A stretch of 16,541 nucleotides of DNA from CASQEL01 sp036655975 (lineage in GTDB: Bacteria; Desulfobacterota; Desulfovibrionia; Desulfovibrionales; Desulfovibrionaceae): contig JAVVPD010000046.1 in NCBI GenBank assembly GCA_036655975.1, forward strand, positions 1-16,541, given 5' to 3'. Position 1 is the stretch's first letter. Each line of letters opens with the position of its first letter. Under the pieces are notes generated by a model. That model was not told where the DNA came from. It saw only the letters and a program-made list of their open reading frames with translations, and made no database searches. Positions 7,104 through 14,554 of the stretch are shown here, piece after piece. The translations under genes were made by a program, and so were the position numbers.

Positions 7104-7132
7104 TTGTTTTTAGCATTCCTTATTCGTATACT
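7104..7132 (+). promoter_or_regulatory. Candidate sigma-70 promoter for the flavoredoxin-like gene
   Basis: TTGTTT (7104-7109) and TATACT (7127-7132) are 17 bp apart. The -10 matches five of six consensus positions, the -35 only TTG. The start codon is about 57 bp downstream of the -10. Confidence 0.45.
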
Positions 7133-7189
7133 GCGACCAGCCGCCGATGTTCTGCATTCGCGGCCCACATCTATGCTAATGAGGTATCC

Positions 7190-7792
7190 ATGTTTCAATC
7201 ACTGGGAGCATGCGCTTTTGCGGTGCCCACCCCTGTCTTTCTGGTGGGAAGCTACGATTCGGCAGGCAAAGCCAACATCATGACGGCGGCGTGGGGCGGC
7301 ATATGCGCCTCGCAACCCCCCTGCCTGAGTGTTTCCATCGCCAAAGCCCGCTGGACACATGCGGCTATCCAATCCCGCAACGCCTTCACCGTAAGTATCC
7401 CCTCCCGCGACCAAGTAGCGCAGGCGGATTTTGCCGGTATGTATTCCGGGCGCAGTGAAGACAAATTCGCCACGCTGGGGTTTACACCTACGGCTGCAGA
7501 GCATGTGGACGCACCCTATGTGGCCGAATGTCCTGTGGTTATCGAACTACGCCTTACCCATAGCCTTGAACTGGGATCGCACACCCAGTTTATTGGGGAA
7601 ATCATGGACGTAAAAGTACACGCCCACTGCTTAGACGCGAAAGGCACCCCCCTACTCAACCGGATCGACCCCCTTCTTTTTATCCCGCAGGCGCGCCAAT
7701 ATTGGAGTGTGGGAAATCTCGTAGCGCGGGCTCTTTCAGTGGGGCGCAGTGTAGACAAAAAAGCCCTTATAGGTGACAGCCCACACCGCTGA
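7190..7792 (+). CDS. Flavoredoxin-like FMN-binding flavin reductase domain protein
   Basis: This is a member of the flavin reductase-like FMN-binding split-barrel family and resembles Desulfovibrio flavoredoxin (Flr), a cytoplasmic electron carrier linked to sulfur-compound reduction and hydrogen metabolism. It is 200 aa. Key blocks are TPVFLVGSYDSAGKANIMTA near residues 14-33, WGGICASQPPCLSVSI near 35-50, NAFTVSIPSR near 64-73, and GMYSGRSEDKFATLGF near 83-98, which is the FMN-contact region. SLELGSHTQFIGEIMDVKV lies near 125-143. ATG 7190 follows GAGG at 7181-7184. It appears monocistronic with its own candidate promoter. The redox partner cannot be told from the neighbours. A generic flavin reductase is the alternative reading. 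Confidence 0.85.
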   Translation: MFQSLGACAFAVPTPVFLVGSYDSAGKANIMTAAWGGICASQPPCLSVSIAKARWTHAAIQSRNAFTVSIPSRDQVAQADFAGMYSGRSEDKFATLGFTPTAAEHVDAPYVAECPVVIELRLTHSLELGSHTQFIGEIMDVKVHAHCLDAKGTPLLNRIDPLLFIPQARQYWSVGNLVARALSVGRSVDKKALIGDSPHR

Positions 7793-7860
7793 TAGGCCTT
7801 TTTCAAAATATTCGTCTGCTCATGATTGCTTTTGTACCTCTACTAGGGTAAGTTTACGAC

Positions 7861-9264
7861 ATGCAGCGCCATTCATTTTTCTGTCACATATGTTCGTATA
7901 TAGGCATACGACCACAAATGGCGCTTCTATTCAGTGCGGATGTGCTCATTCTGTTCACAGCAAGTTTATTGGCCTACCTCTTACGCACTCTCCACAGTCC
8001 CATTAGCTTCCATGCCTACAAAGAAATTTTTTCGCTGCTCCTGCTGGGGCCGCTTTTCTATTGGATCTCAGGGGCGTATCAAAGCATCGCCCTTCCCCCA
8101 CATCGAGAAATAAAACAATTGTCACTGGCGACCAGCCTCACCTTTCTGGTTATTTTAGCCGTGCTGTTCACCACCAAATCCGCGGACGCGTATTCGCGGC
8201 TTGTCCTCATGGGGGCGTGGGGAATCAGCATCTTCGCGCTACCGCTTATGCGCGGCTACGTGCGCCGTCGCTTTGCCCGCACTTCATGGTGGGGCAGGCC
8301 ACTCGTCATTTGTGGGCAAGGCCCTTTGGTGGAAGATATTTGGAAAAGTCTTGCCAACACCCCCGAGCGCGGCGTTTGCCCCGTCGAAATTTTGGTTATC
8401 CACGACAATGACCCTCTGCAAAGCCAAAAACTTGCCGCATGCGCCAAACGCTATTACCAACCCTTAATTTTGCTGAGTCCCCCTGAAAACAATAAAGCCA
8501 TTGCCGTTAGCTTAATAGCCGATGCGGGCCGCGCTTTCAACGGCGTTTTACTCAGCCCTTTATACACCCCCTCTGACGCGCGACTGTGGGTAAGCCCCCG
8601 TGATCTGGGCACCGTGGTGGGCCTGCTCGTACGCCAGAACTTATTGGATAACAGACGATTGTGTGTCAAACGCCTGAGCGACATTGTGCTCTCGCTGCTG
8701 GGCAGCCTTATCACCGTCCCCCTAGGGGGGATCATTGCCCTGTGCATCCGTTGTGACAGCTCAGGCCCCGTATTATATACCCAAAAACGTATAGGCCAAC
8801 ACGGTAAAACCATCACGGTATACAAGTTTCGCACCATGGTCGCCAATGCCGATGCGGTACTGCACGAGTACCTTGCCCACAATCCCGACCTTGCCGACGA
8901 ATGGAAAACGGACAGAAAACTCCGGCAGGATCCTCGGCTAACCAAAGTGGGCCGCTTTTTGCGTAAAACGAGCTTAGACGAATTACCCCAATTATGGAAC
9001 GTGCTTACCGGCAGTATGAGCCTTGTGGGCCCCCGCCCTATCGTTGAGGCCGAAATAAAAAATTACGGCCCCATCTTCGAAGAATATTGCATGGTTAAAC
9101 CCGGCATTACCGGGATGTGGCAAATTTCAGGTCGTAACAATACCAGCTATGAAGAGCGCGTGCGCCTTGACCATTATTATGTAAGTAATTGGTCAGTATG
9201 GATGGACTTGTGGATTTTAGCCCGCACCGTGCCCGTGGTGATCATGGGCTACGGCGCGTACTAA
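7861..9264 (+). CDS. Polyprenyl-phosphate sugar-1-phosphate transferase, WbaP type
   Basis: This is an initiating enzyme of surface polysaccharide synthesis: it transfers a sugar-1-phosphate from a nucleotide sugar to undecaprenyl phosphate at the inner membrane. The 467 aa have the full WbaP layout. There are four N-terminal membrane segments (about 16-38, 48-66, 78-103, 112-130), then a Rossmann-like middle domain starting WGRPLVICGQGPLVEDIW, then the sugar transferase domain from about residue 270 (KRLSDIVLSLLGS, YTQKRIGQHGK, VYKFRTMV). The catalytic Asp-Glu pair is Asp373-Glu374 in SLDELPQLWNVLTGSMSLVG, followed by GPRP and KPGITGMWQISGRN. The start at 7861 follows AGGG; a later ATG at 7918 is possible. 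No glycosyltransferases flank it, so the sugar and polymer are unknown. It converges on the glucokinase gene with a 21-bp gap. Confidence 0.93.
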   Translation: MQRHSFFCHICSYIGIRPQMALLFSADVLILFTASLLAYLLRTLHSPISFHAYKEIFSLLLLGPLFYWISGAYQSIALPPHREIKQLSLATSLTFLVILAVLFTTKSADAYSRLVLMGAWGISIFALPLMRGYVRRRFARTSWWGRPLVICGQGPLVEDIWKSLANTPERGVCPVEILVIHDNDPLQSQKLAACAKRYYQPLILLSPPENNKAIAVSLIADAGRAFNGVLLSPLYTPSDARLWVSPRDLGTVVGLLVRQNLLDNRRLCVKRLSDIVLSLLGSLITVPLGGIIALCIRCDSSGPVLYTQKRIGQHGKTITVYKFRTMVANADAVLHEYLAHNPDLADEWKTDRKLRQDPRLTKVGRFLRKTSLDELPQLWNVLTGSMSLVGPRPIVEAEIKNYGPIFEEYCMVKPGITGMWQISGRNNTSYEERVRLDHYYVSNWSVWMDLWILARTVPVVIMGYGAY

Positions 9265-9285
9265 AACAGTTCACGCAGCACGGGC

Positions 9286-10296
9286 TCACGCTTGCTGTTC
9301 TTCCAGTGCCTGCAGGCCAGCCCAAGCCGCCCCCCACAAACCGCTCCCCGCATTAGTATTCAAAAATACCGGTATAGACCGCAAAAAACTCCCAAAATTC
9401 TGTGAATCATAAAAAGCCTCCGCAAAAGCTGGGCATTGCACCAGAACGGGATTTTTCATGGCAACCCCCCCCGTAATGTACAAGCCCCCCGTGCACAGGG
9501 TCGTCAAAACCCACTGTCGGCACATACGCCCCAAAAAAGTGGAAAAATACACGCATGTGTCAGAATCACCGTGCAAATACCGCGCAGCAATGTCGTGCGC
9601 GTCCAAAATTTGCCCGTGTAAAAATTGGTGCAGCAGGCATAAGCCCCTACCGGAAAGTACAATATCTACTGTAGCATAGGGTACATGGCATGCCCGCAGT
9701 AAAAAATCTTCATACGCCCTTTCGGTTCGTCCACGCGGGCCACCACCGCTAAAAGGGAAAGGCGCATGCCCAGCTTCCGAGGCCAGCGCGATGGGCCTTC
9801 CGTGCGGCGCAGGATAGACCGCCGCCGCCCCCAAACCAGTACCCGCCCCAATAACAGCTCGCGGCAGAAGGGGTAAACCCGAGGGGCCTTGCGCGACCTG
9901 AGGCTTTTCTCCGGCAAATACGCACCGGGCTGCCTCCACGGCGGGGCTGCAGCAGGCCCACGCTTGGGCCACAAAATCGTTACACAATACGCGCGCCCGT
10001 GGCCCTTGTGCCGCAAAGTGGCTTAAATCTATTTCCAGCGCGGCATTACTCGTGCGGGCGCGCAGGGCACCTTGCAGCGGGCCGGCCACCGCCACCGCCA
10101 GCATGTCCATATCTTGCAGACGGCAAGGTAAAGGACATACCTGGGTGGCAAAGAGTTCAAGCAGGGCAGCGCTGTCGGGCACGTGTGCCGTAGGCAGACT
10201 ATAGCTATTTTGTAGTAGCAAAGAGTGAGAAGAGCCTGTAAAGTATGCCAGACGGCAATGCGTACCGCCGATATCCGCAGCGAGAATATGATACAT
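9286..10296 (-). CDS. glk: Glucokinase (Glk family, ROK/hexokinase fold)
   Basis: It phosphorylates glucose with ATP to glucose-6-phosphate in the cytoplasm. The protein is 336 aa from ATG 10296, supported by GAGGAAA about 6 nt upstream. The frame stays open to 10485, but the extra 63 residues have no family match. Seen motifs are the phosphate-binding DIGGTHCRLAYF (Asp8 onward), catalytic Asp107 in CNDFVAQAWA, VIGAGTGLGAAAV (148-160), and SEAGHAPFPF (173-182). SGRGLCLLHQF, GGLYITGGVAMKNP and NTNAGSGLWGAAWAG complete the C-terminal half. These fit the bacterial Glk family (PF02685) rather than ROK glucokinases. It is transcribed divergently from the fatty-acid cluster. Confidence 0.92.
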   Translation of the reverse strand: MYHILAADIGGTHCRLAYFTGSSHSLLLQNSYSLPTAHVPDSAALLELFATQVCPLPCRLQDMDMLAVAVAGPLQGALRARTSNAALEIDLSHFAAQGPRARVLCNDFVAQAWACCSPAVEAARCVFAGEKPQVAQGPSGLPLLPRAVIGAGTGLGAAAVYPAPHGRPIALASEAGHAPFPFSGGGPRGRTERAYEDFLLRACHVPYATVDIVLSGRGLCLLHQFLHGQILDAHDIAARYLHGDSDTCVYFSTFLGRMCRQWVLTTLCTGGLYITGGVAMKNPVLVQCPAFAEAFYDSQNFGSFLRSIPVFLNTNAGSGLWGAAWAGLQALEEQQA

Positions 10297-10419
10297 GCGT
10301 ATTTCCTCAAAAAAAATGTTGGTGCTACTTAGCCTAGGGTTTCCAGCCCATAGGCGCAAGCCCTCGCGCCCTACCCAAAAAATAAATGTGATTTCTCCTG
10401 CCAAGGCTACAGCATTTTC

Positions 10420-10449
10420 TTGACATACATACCCATTGACAGGTAAAAA
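10420..10449 (+). promoter_or_regulatory. Candidate sigma-70 promoter of the DUF177-rpmF-plsX-fab cluster
   Basis: A perfect TTGACA (10420-10425) is followed after 18 bp by TAAAAA (10444-10449), ending 21 bp before the DUF177 start codon. It lies in the 174-bp divergent region with glk. A second TTGACA at 10436 has no -10 at a usable distance. The very short leader is a mild concern. Confidence 0.5.
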
Positions 10450-10470
10450 GTGCGGTTTACGAGGATAACA

Positions 10471-11046
10471 ATGCAGAACTTTCATGTATCGATCAACGAC
10501 CTCCCCCCCAGCGGACTCGCCCTAACCTTGGACGACCCTCAAGTATGGGAAGGCCCTCTGGCGGAATTTCATATGGAATGCCGCGTAGTAAGCCCACTAC
10601 AGGCCCAAGTGTATCTTCTGCCCGCCGAGAGCGGCTGCTTGGTACGGGGCACCCTCAAGGGCGTTGTGGCCTTACCGTGTGATCGCTGCGCGGAAGATGC
10701 CTTGATCACCCTTGACAATAGTTTTGAAACCTTTGAATGTCTTCCTGACGGAATTCCTCTCGTCAACGAAGACGGCGAAGCAGACGAGGATGAGGGCGAC
10801 GCGCCGGACGAAGGCAGCCATATTTATGTGGAGAAAAACGTCCCCATGCTCGACCTTGCCGCCTTGTGCTGGGAAGAATTTGCATTGGCCCTGCCCGTCA
10901 AGCCCCTGTGCCGTGACGATTGCAAGGGCCTGTGCGCCACCTGCGGTGCCAATCTTAATGAGGGCCCCTGTGGTTGTGTACATGACGAAGGCGATCCGCG
11001 CTTGGCTATTTTACGTAAGCTGAAGTTACAAAAACCTGCGAAATAA
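10471..11046 (+). CDS. DUF177 (YceD family) protein linked to 23S rRNA accumulation
   Basis: YceD-family proteins are encoded next to rpmF in many bacteria and are implicated in 23S rRNA accumulation; the biochemical role is not settled. From ATG 10471, with GAGG at 10461-10464, the protein is 191 aa and begins MQNFHVSINDLPPSG. A GTG further upstream at 10450 keeps the frame open but lacks a binding site. Visible features are the LPCDRC block near residue 70 and an acidic stretch around residues 95-115. The cysteine cluster CRDDCKGLCATCG with a later CGC near 148-170 looks like a metal site, as in the long form of this family. It is 26 nt from rpmF, as expected. Confidence 0.9.
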   Translation: MQNFHVSINDLPPSGLALTLDDPQVWEGPLAEFHMECRVVSPLQAQVYLLPAESGCLVRGTLKGVVALPCDRCAEDALITLDNSFETFECLPDGIPLVNEDGEADEDEGDAPDEGSHIYVEKNVPMLDLAALCWEEFALALPVKPLCRDDCKGLCATCGANLNEGPCGCVHDEGDPRLAILRKLKLQKPAK

Positions 11047-11072
11047 TTTCGCGGGGAAAAGGAGAATACACC

Positions 11073-11258
11073 ATGGCTGTTCAACAAAACAAAAAGTCCC
11101 ATTCCAAAAAGGGTATGCGCCGCTCTCACGACCGTGTAGCCATCCCCACCATTGTTTATTGCACCTGCGGTCAGCCCAATCTGCCCCATTCGGTCTGTGC
11201 AAGCTGCGGTACCTACAAAGGGCGTCAGGTTCTTCCCGTTAAAACTGAAGAAGAATAG
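11073..11258 (+). CDS. rpmF: 50S ribosomal protein L32
   Basis: This small protein of the large ribosomal subunit has 61 aa, normal length. It starts MAVQQNKKSHSKKGMRRSHD, the conserved basic N-terminus. The zinc-ribbon cysteines are Cys30, Cys32, Cys42 and Cys45 (YCTCG and CASCG). The first pair is C-x-C rather than C-x-x-C, a form I associate with Desulfovibrio L32. A strong AAGGAG site lies 8 nt before ATG 11073. Its stop codon shares one base with the GTG start of plsX (TAGTG), suggesting translational coupling. Confidence 0.98.
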   Translation: MAVQQNKKSHSKKGMRRSHDRVAIPTIVYCTCGQPNLPHSVCASCGTYKGRQVLPVKTEEE

Positions 11259-12292
11259 TGGGCATTACACCCATCATCGCTGTGGACGCCATGGGAGGGG
11301 ACTTCGGCCCCTCTGTGGTGGTGCCGGGTGCCATAGAGGCAGCCAAAAGGCATGCTATCCATATTCTCCTTGTGGGGGATACTCCCAAGGTGGAGGTGGA
11401 GCTTGCCAAGCTGTCTCTTGACGGTGTTCAGTGCGAAATTGTTCACGCCCCTGATGTGGTGTATATGAATGAAAAACCCTCGGATATTCTGCGCCGTAAA
11501 AAGCATTCGTCCATTCAGGTGGCTTGCCGCTTGGTCAAGGACGGCATTGCCCACGGTGTTGTCAGTGCTGGACATTCTGGGGCCACAGTGGCTTGTGGAA
11601 TGTTCATCATTGGTCGTATTCAAGGGGTAGAGCGCCCAGCGCTGGCAACCCTTATGCCCACGGAAAAAAATCCCGTTGTGGTTCTGGATGTGGGTGCCAA
11701 TGTTGATTGCCGCCCCTACCACCTGTTCCAATTCGGCCTCATGGGCGACGCCTTTGCCCGTGATTTGCTGGGCTATCCTTCACCACGGGTCAGCCTGCTC
11801 AGCATCGGCGAAGAAGAAGGTAAGGGGAACAGTCAGGTGAAAGAAGCCTACGAATTATTGAAGATGGCCCAGAATCTCAATTTTGTCGGCAATGCAGAAG
11901 GGCGAGATGTTTTTACGGGCGATATGGACGTTGTTATCTGCGATGGCTTCGTCGGCAATGTGGTGGTAAAAATGAGCGAAGGCCTGTCCAGTTCGCTGAT
12001 GCGTATGCTCAAACGCATGCTGTTTTCCGGTATTATGCCGCGTATCGGCGCTCTCCTTGCCAAGGGAGCCTTTCGTCGTTTCGCGCACACGGTTGACTAC
12101 GCCGAATACGGCGGCGCGCCCCTACTGGGCTTACAGAATTTGGCTATTGTCTGCCACGGGCGTTCCAACGCCAAGGCCATCTACAATGCCGTCAAAATGG
12201 GGGCCACCTATGTGACCAAGGGAACAAATTCGCGTTTGACCGAAACCATCATTGCGAATGAAGAACTCACCCGTTTTAGCCGCGCCATTTAA
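11258..12292 (+). CDS. plsX: Phosphate acyltransferase PlsX
   Basis: PlsX converts acyl-ACP and phosphate to acyl-phosphate plus ACP, feeding PlsY in phospholipid synthesis at the membrane surface. It is 344 aa from a GTG start overlapping the rpmF stop. It begins MGITPIIAVDAMGGDFGPSV, with the canonical AVDAMGGD block at residues 8-15. KPSDILRRKKHSSIQVA and the glycine-rich VSAGHSGATVACGMF follow. The latter is usually SAGNTGA in well-studied PlsX proteins, so the Asn-Thr pair is His-Ser here. LDVGANVDCRP, GEEEGKGN, VICDGFVGNVVVKMSEG and GGAPLLGL complete the family pattern. No separate ribosome binding site is obvious beyond the purine-rich end of rpmF, so translation is probably coupled. 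Confidence 0.96.
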   Translation: MGITPIIAVDAMGGDFGPSVVVPGAIEAAKRHAIHILLVGDTPKVEVELAKLSLDGVQCEIVHAPDVVYMNEKPSDILRRKKHSSIQVACRLVKDGIAHGVVSAGHSGATVACGMFIIGRIQGVERPALATLMPTEKNPVVVLDVGANVDCRPYHLFQFGLMGDAFARDLLGYPSPRVSLLSIGEEEGKGNSQVKEAYELLKMAQNLNFVGNAEGRDVFTGDMDVVICDGFVGNVVVKMSEGLSSSLMRMLKRMLFSGIMPRIGALLAKGAFRRFAHTVDYAEYGGAPLLGLQNLAIVCHGRSNAKAIYNAVKMGATYVTKGTNSRLTETIIANEELTRFSRAI

Positions 12293-12349
12293 CTGTATTT
12301 TTTGCTCCAGCACATGTATCCCCAACGCGCAACGCACGGTACAATTGCC

Positions 12350-13336
12350 ATGAAAACATCTTGTCATATCCTCGGCATGGGTACCTATGTACCCTCCCGC
12401 ATTCTGACCAACGCAGATATTGCCACCTTTGTGGAAACCACCAATGAGTGGATCACCAGTCGCACCGGCATCAGTCAACGCCATGTACTCGCCGAAGGCG
12501 AAAACACTTCGGACGCGGGCTTGGCTGCGGCCCAGGCGGCGCTTGCAGAATCTGGTTTACAGGCGAGCGACCTCACGCATGTTTTTGTCGCAACCTGCAC
12601 CCCAGACGCCCTGTGCCCCTCGGTGGCCTGTATTGTGGCGGGTAAGCTTGGGTGCGGCCCGGTTATGGCTTTGGACTTCAACGCTGCCTGTTCCGGTTTT
12701 CTCTACGGTCTGTCCTTGGTACAGGGCATTATCAGCGCCCAGCCGCACGCAAAAATTTTGCTGCTGTGCGCGGAAGGTCTCACCCGCCGCGTCAATTGGC
12801 AAGACCGCGCCACCTGCGTGCTCTTCGGCGACGGTGCGGGGGCCGTGGTCATCAGTGGCGACAAGACCCATAGTAAAGGCCTTCTTGAAGATGTCGCCTG
12901 CGCCAGTGATGGTACTCTCCAGCATTTGATCACCATCGGCGGCGGCACGGCAAAAAGCTATAAACCCGGTGATCCCGTCACCGAAGATTTTTTTGTGCAA
13001 ATGCAAGGGCGTGAAGTATTTAAGCATGCGGTACGCAACATGACCGCTGTATGCCTTGACCTACTCAAAAAAAATACGCTATCTATTGCCGATGTGGACT
13101 TGTTGGTTCCGCATCAGGCTAACATGCGTATTATTGAAGCGGTGGGCTCACGCTTGGAAATTGCCCCAGATCATGTGTTTACCAATGTGCAAAACTACGG
13201 CAACACCTCTTCTGCTTCCGTGCCTATCGCCTTGGTGGATGCCCGCGCTCAAGGACGAATCGGCACAGGCTCTCTGGTATTAATGACGTCCTTTGGTTCC
13301 GGTTTGACGTGGGGAGCAGCCTTAATCCGTTTTTAG
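12350..13336 (+). CDS. fabH: Beta-ketoacyl-ACP synthase III (FabH)
   Basis: FabH condenses acetyl-CoA with malonyl-ACP to start fatty acid synthesis. From ATG 12350 it is 328 aa beginning MKTSCHILGMGTYVPSRILT, matching the family N-terminus. Upstream in-frame starts at 12302 (TTG) and 12314 (ATG) would add unrelated residues. None of the three has a clear ribosome binding site. The catalytic triad is present: Cys114 in NAACSGFLYGL, His255 in VPHQANMRII and Asn285 in NYGNTSSASVP. WITSRTGISQRH near residues 34-45 and FGDGAGAVVI are further signatures. It lies 57 nt after plsX. fabD, which follows fabH in Escherichia coli, is missing from this cluster. Confidence 0.95.
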   Translation: MKTSCHILGMGTYVPSRILTNADIATFVETTNEWITSRTGISQRHVLAEGENTSDAGLAAAQAALAESGLQASDLTHVFVATCTPDALCPSVACIVAGKLGCGPVMALDFNAACSGFLYGLSLVQGIISAQPHAKILLLCAEGLTRRVNWQDRATCVLFGDGAGAVVISGDKTHSKGLLEDVACASDGTLQHLITIGGGTAKSYKPGDPVTEDFFVQMQGREVFKHAVRNMTAVCLDLLKKNTLSIADVDLLVPHQANMRIIEAVGSRLEIAPDHVFTNVQNYGNTSSASVPIALVDARAQGRIGTGSLVLMTSFGSGLTWGAALIRF

Positions 13337-13443
13337 TGCACCTAGGGGTCTCTTGAATTTATCTGCTAACTACGTTACGAGTGTGCCTCAATTTGTGAAA
13401 GTGGCACTTCACGGCAAAAGCCTCGTATGGGAAAGGGAATTCT

Positions 13444-14199
13444 ATGGACGCTACAGCAACCAGCTCTCCAATTTTAGCTCTGGTCACCGGAGCTTCACGC
13501 GGCATTGGCAAAGCCATTGCACACACCCTCGCCCGCGAGGGTTTTGAAGTCTTACTCACCTATGTGAGCAAGGCCGACGAAGCCCACGCTGTGGTGGCGG
13601 ATATTGCCGCCACGGGCGGAAAAGCCCGCGCTTTCCGCTTGGATGTTACCGACAGTGAGGCTGTAACGGCCTTTTTCAACACCGAAATTAAAGATAAAGG
13701 CCTGTTGCAGGTGCTCGTCAACAATGCGGGGATCACCAAGGACGGCTTTATGATCCGCATGAAGGATGAAGACTTTGACAAAGTGATCAATACCAATCTG
13801 CGCGGCGCTTTTGTGTGCCTGCGCGAGGCTGCAAAAATTATGAGCCGCCAACGTCAGGGGCGGATCATTAACATCACTTCGGTGGTGGGACAAATGGGCA
13901 ATGCGGGGCAAAGCAATTATTGCGCGGCTAAAGCTGGGCTTATCGGGCTCACCAAGGCTGCGGCCAAAGAATTGGCCGGACGCAATATTACTGTCAACGC
14001 GGTGGCCCCCGGTTTTATTGAAACAGACATGACGGCCACTCTGCCCGAAAGCATACGTACAAGTTATGAAGAAGCCATTCCCTTGAAAAGATTAGGAAAG
14101 GTGGACGACATAGCCGAGGCCGTGGCTTTTTTGGCTTCGCCCAAGGCGTCATATATTACAGGTCAGGTACTGGCTGTGAACGGCGGCATGTACTGCTAA
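13444..14199 (+). CDS. fabG: 3-oxoacyl-ACP reductase (FabG)
   Basis: FabG uses NADPH to reduce 3-oxoacyl-ACP to 3-hydroxyacyl-ACP in each elongation round. It is a 251-aa short-chain dehydrogenase. The Rossmann motif TGASRGIG is at residues 15-22, NNAG is in LVNNAGITKDGFMIRM, and the catalytic Ser146, Tyr159 and Lys163 have the standard spacing (YCAAK). VAPGFIETDMT and the C-terminal SYITGQVLAVNGGM fit FabG rather than other members of the superfamily. ATG 13444 follows AAGGGA. A 107-nt gap separates it from fabH, longer than other gaps here; I see no gene in it and only a weak candidate for a promoter. Confidence 0.95.
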   Translation: MDATATSSPILALVTGASRGIGKAIAHTLAREGFEVLLTYVSKADEAHAVVADIAATGGKARAFRLDVTDSEAVTAFFNTEIKDKGLLQVLVNNAGITKDGFMIRMKDEDFDKVINTNLRGAFVCLREAAKIMSRQRQGRIINITSVVGQMGNAGQSNYCAAKAGLIGLTKAAAKELAGRNITVNAVAPGFIETDMTATLPESIRTSYEEAIPLKRLGKVDDIAEAVAFLASPKASYITGQVLAVNGGMYC

Positions 14200-14256
14200 T
14201 TCGCACAGGCTAAGGCGGATGTATGTTCACCGCCGTAAAAAAAAGCGTAGCATTCC

Positions 14257-14277
14257 GCGAAGGGTCGTTCCCTTTGC
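14257..14277 (+). promoter_or_regulatory. Hairpin in the acpP leader
   Basis: GCGAAGGG (14257-14264) pairs with CCCTTTGC (14270-14277) with one G-U pair and a 5-nt loop. It ends 38 nt before the acpP start codon, leaving the AGGAGG site free. A role as a 5' stabiliser of the acpP mRNA is inference. Confidence 0.45.
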
Positions 14278-14315
14278 TCGACACTTTACGCATTACACAC
14301 TTACAGGAGGATACC

Positions 14316-14549
14316 ATGTCCGTAGCAGAAAAAGTTAACAAAATCATAGTGGATCAATTGGGCGTGAGCGCAGACGAAGTCAAGCCTGAAGCTTCCTTTG
14401 TGGAAGATCTTGGCGCAGACTCCCTTGACCTCACCGAGCTTATCATGGCTATGGAAGAAGAATTTGATATCGAAATTGCTGATGACGATGCCCAAAAACT
14501 GCTGAAAGTGCAGGACGCCATCACCTACATCGAAAAAGCACAAAAGTAG
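14316..14549 (+). CDS. acpP: Acyl carrier protein
   Basis: ACP carries the growing acyl chain as a thioester on its 4'-phosphopantetheine arm and is used by FabH, FabG, FabF and PlsX. It is 77 aa, standard length, starting MSVAEKVNKIIVDQLGVSAD. Ser36 in EDLGADSLDLTEL is the phosphopantetheine site. The protein is strongly acidic, with helix II LTELIMAMEEEFDIEI intact. The frame is open upstream to 14223, but ATG 14316 has a near-perfect AGGAGG at 14305-14310 and matches the family, so it is chosen. Confidence 0.98.
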   Translation: MSVAEKVNKIIVDQLGVSADEVKPEASFVEDLGADSLDLTELIMAMEEEFDIEIADDDAQKLLKVQDAITYIEKAQK

Positions 14550-14554
14550 CACTC

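Noticed and set aside
9265..9285. Bidirectional terminator between the convergent WbaP-type and glucokinase genes.
   Set aside because: The 21-bp gap shows no convincing inverted repeat and no T-run on either strand.
10297..10485. N-terminal extension of glucokinase: the minus-strand frame is open to 10485, giving 399 aa.
   Set aside because: The extra residues show no family match, while ATG 10296 has a good GAGG site and begins directly with the expected phosphate-binding motif. The extension would also overlap the DUF177 start region.
12557..13027. Long open frames antisense to fabH, and similar frames opposite or overlapping other genes (for example 6180-6545, 8454-8945, 14891-15427).
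   Set aside because: They lie wholly inside well-identified genes, have no recognisable domains or supported starts, and reflect codon bias of the real gene.
13402..13417. Possible sigma-54 promoter upstream of fabG (TGGCAC followed by GGCA).
   Set aside because: The spacing between the GG and GC elements is one base short of the invariant sigma-54 spacing, and the second element lacks TTGC.
14182..14234. Near-direct repeat GGCGG(C)ATGTA around the fabG stop and a 5-bp GGCGG/CCGCC dyad.
   Set aside because: Too short and imperfect to support a function; the dyad has an 11-nt loop and only five pairs.
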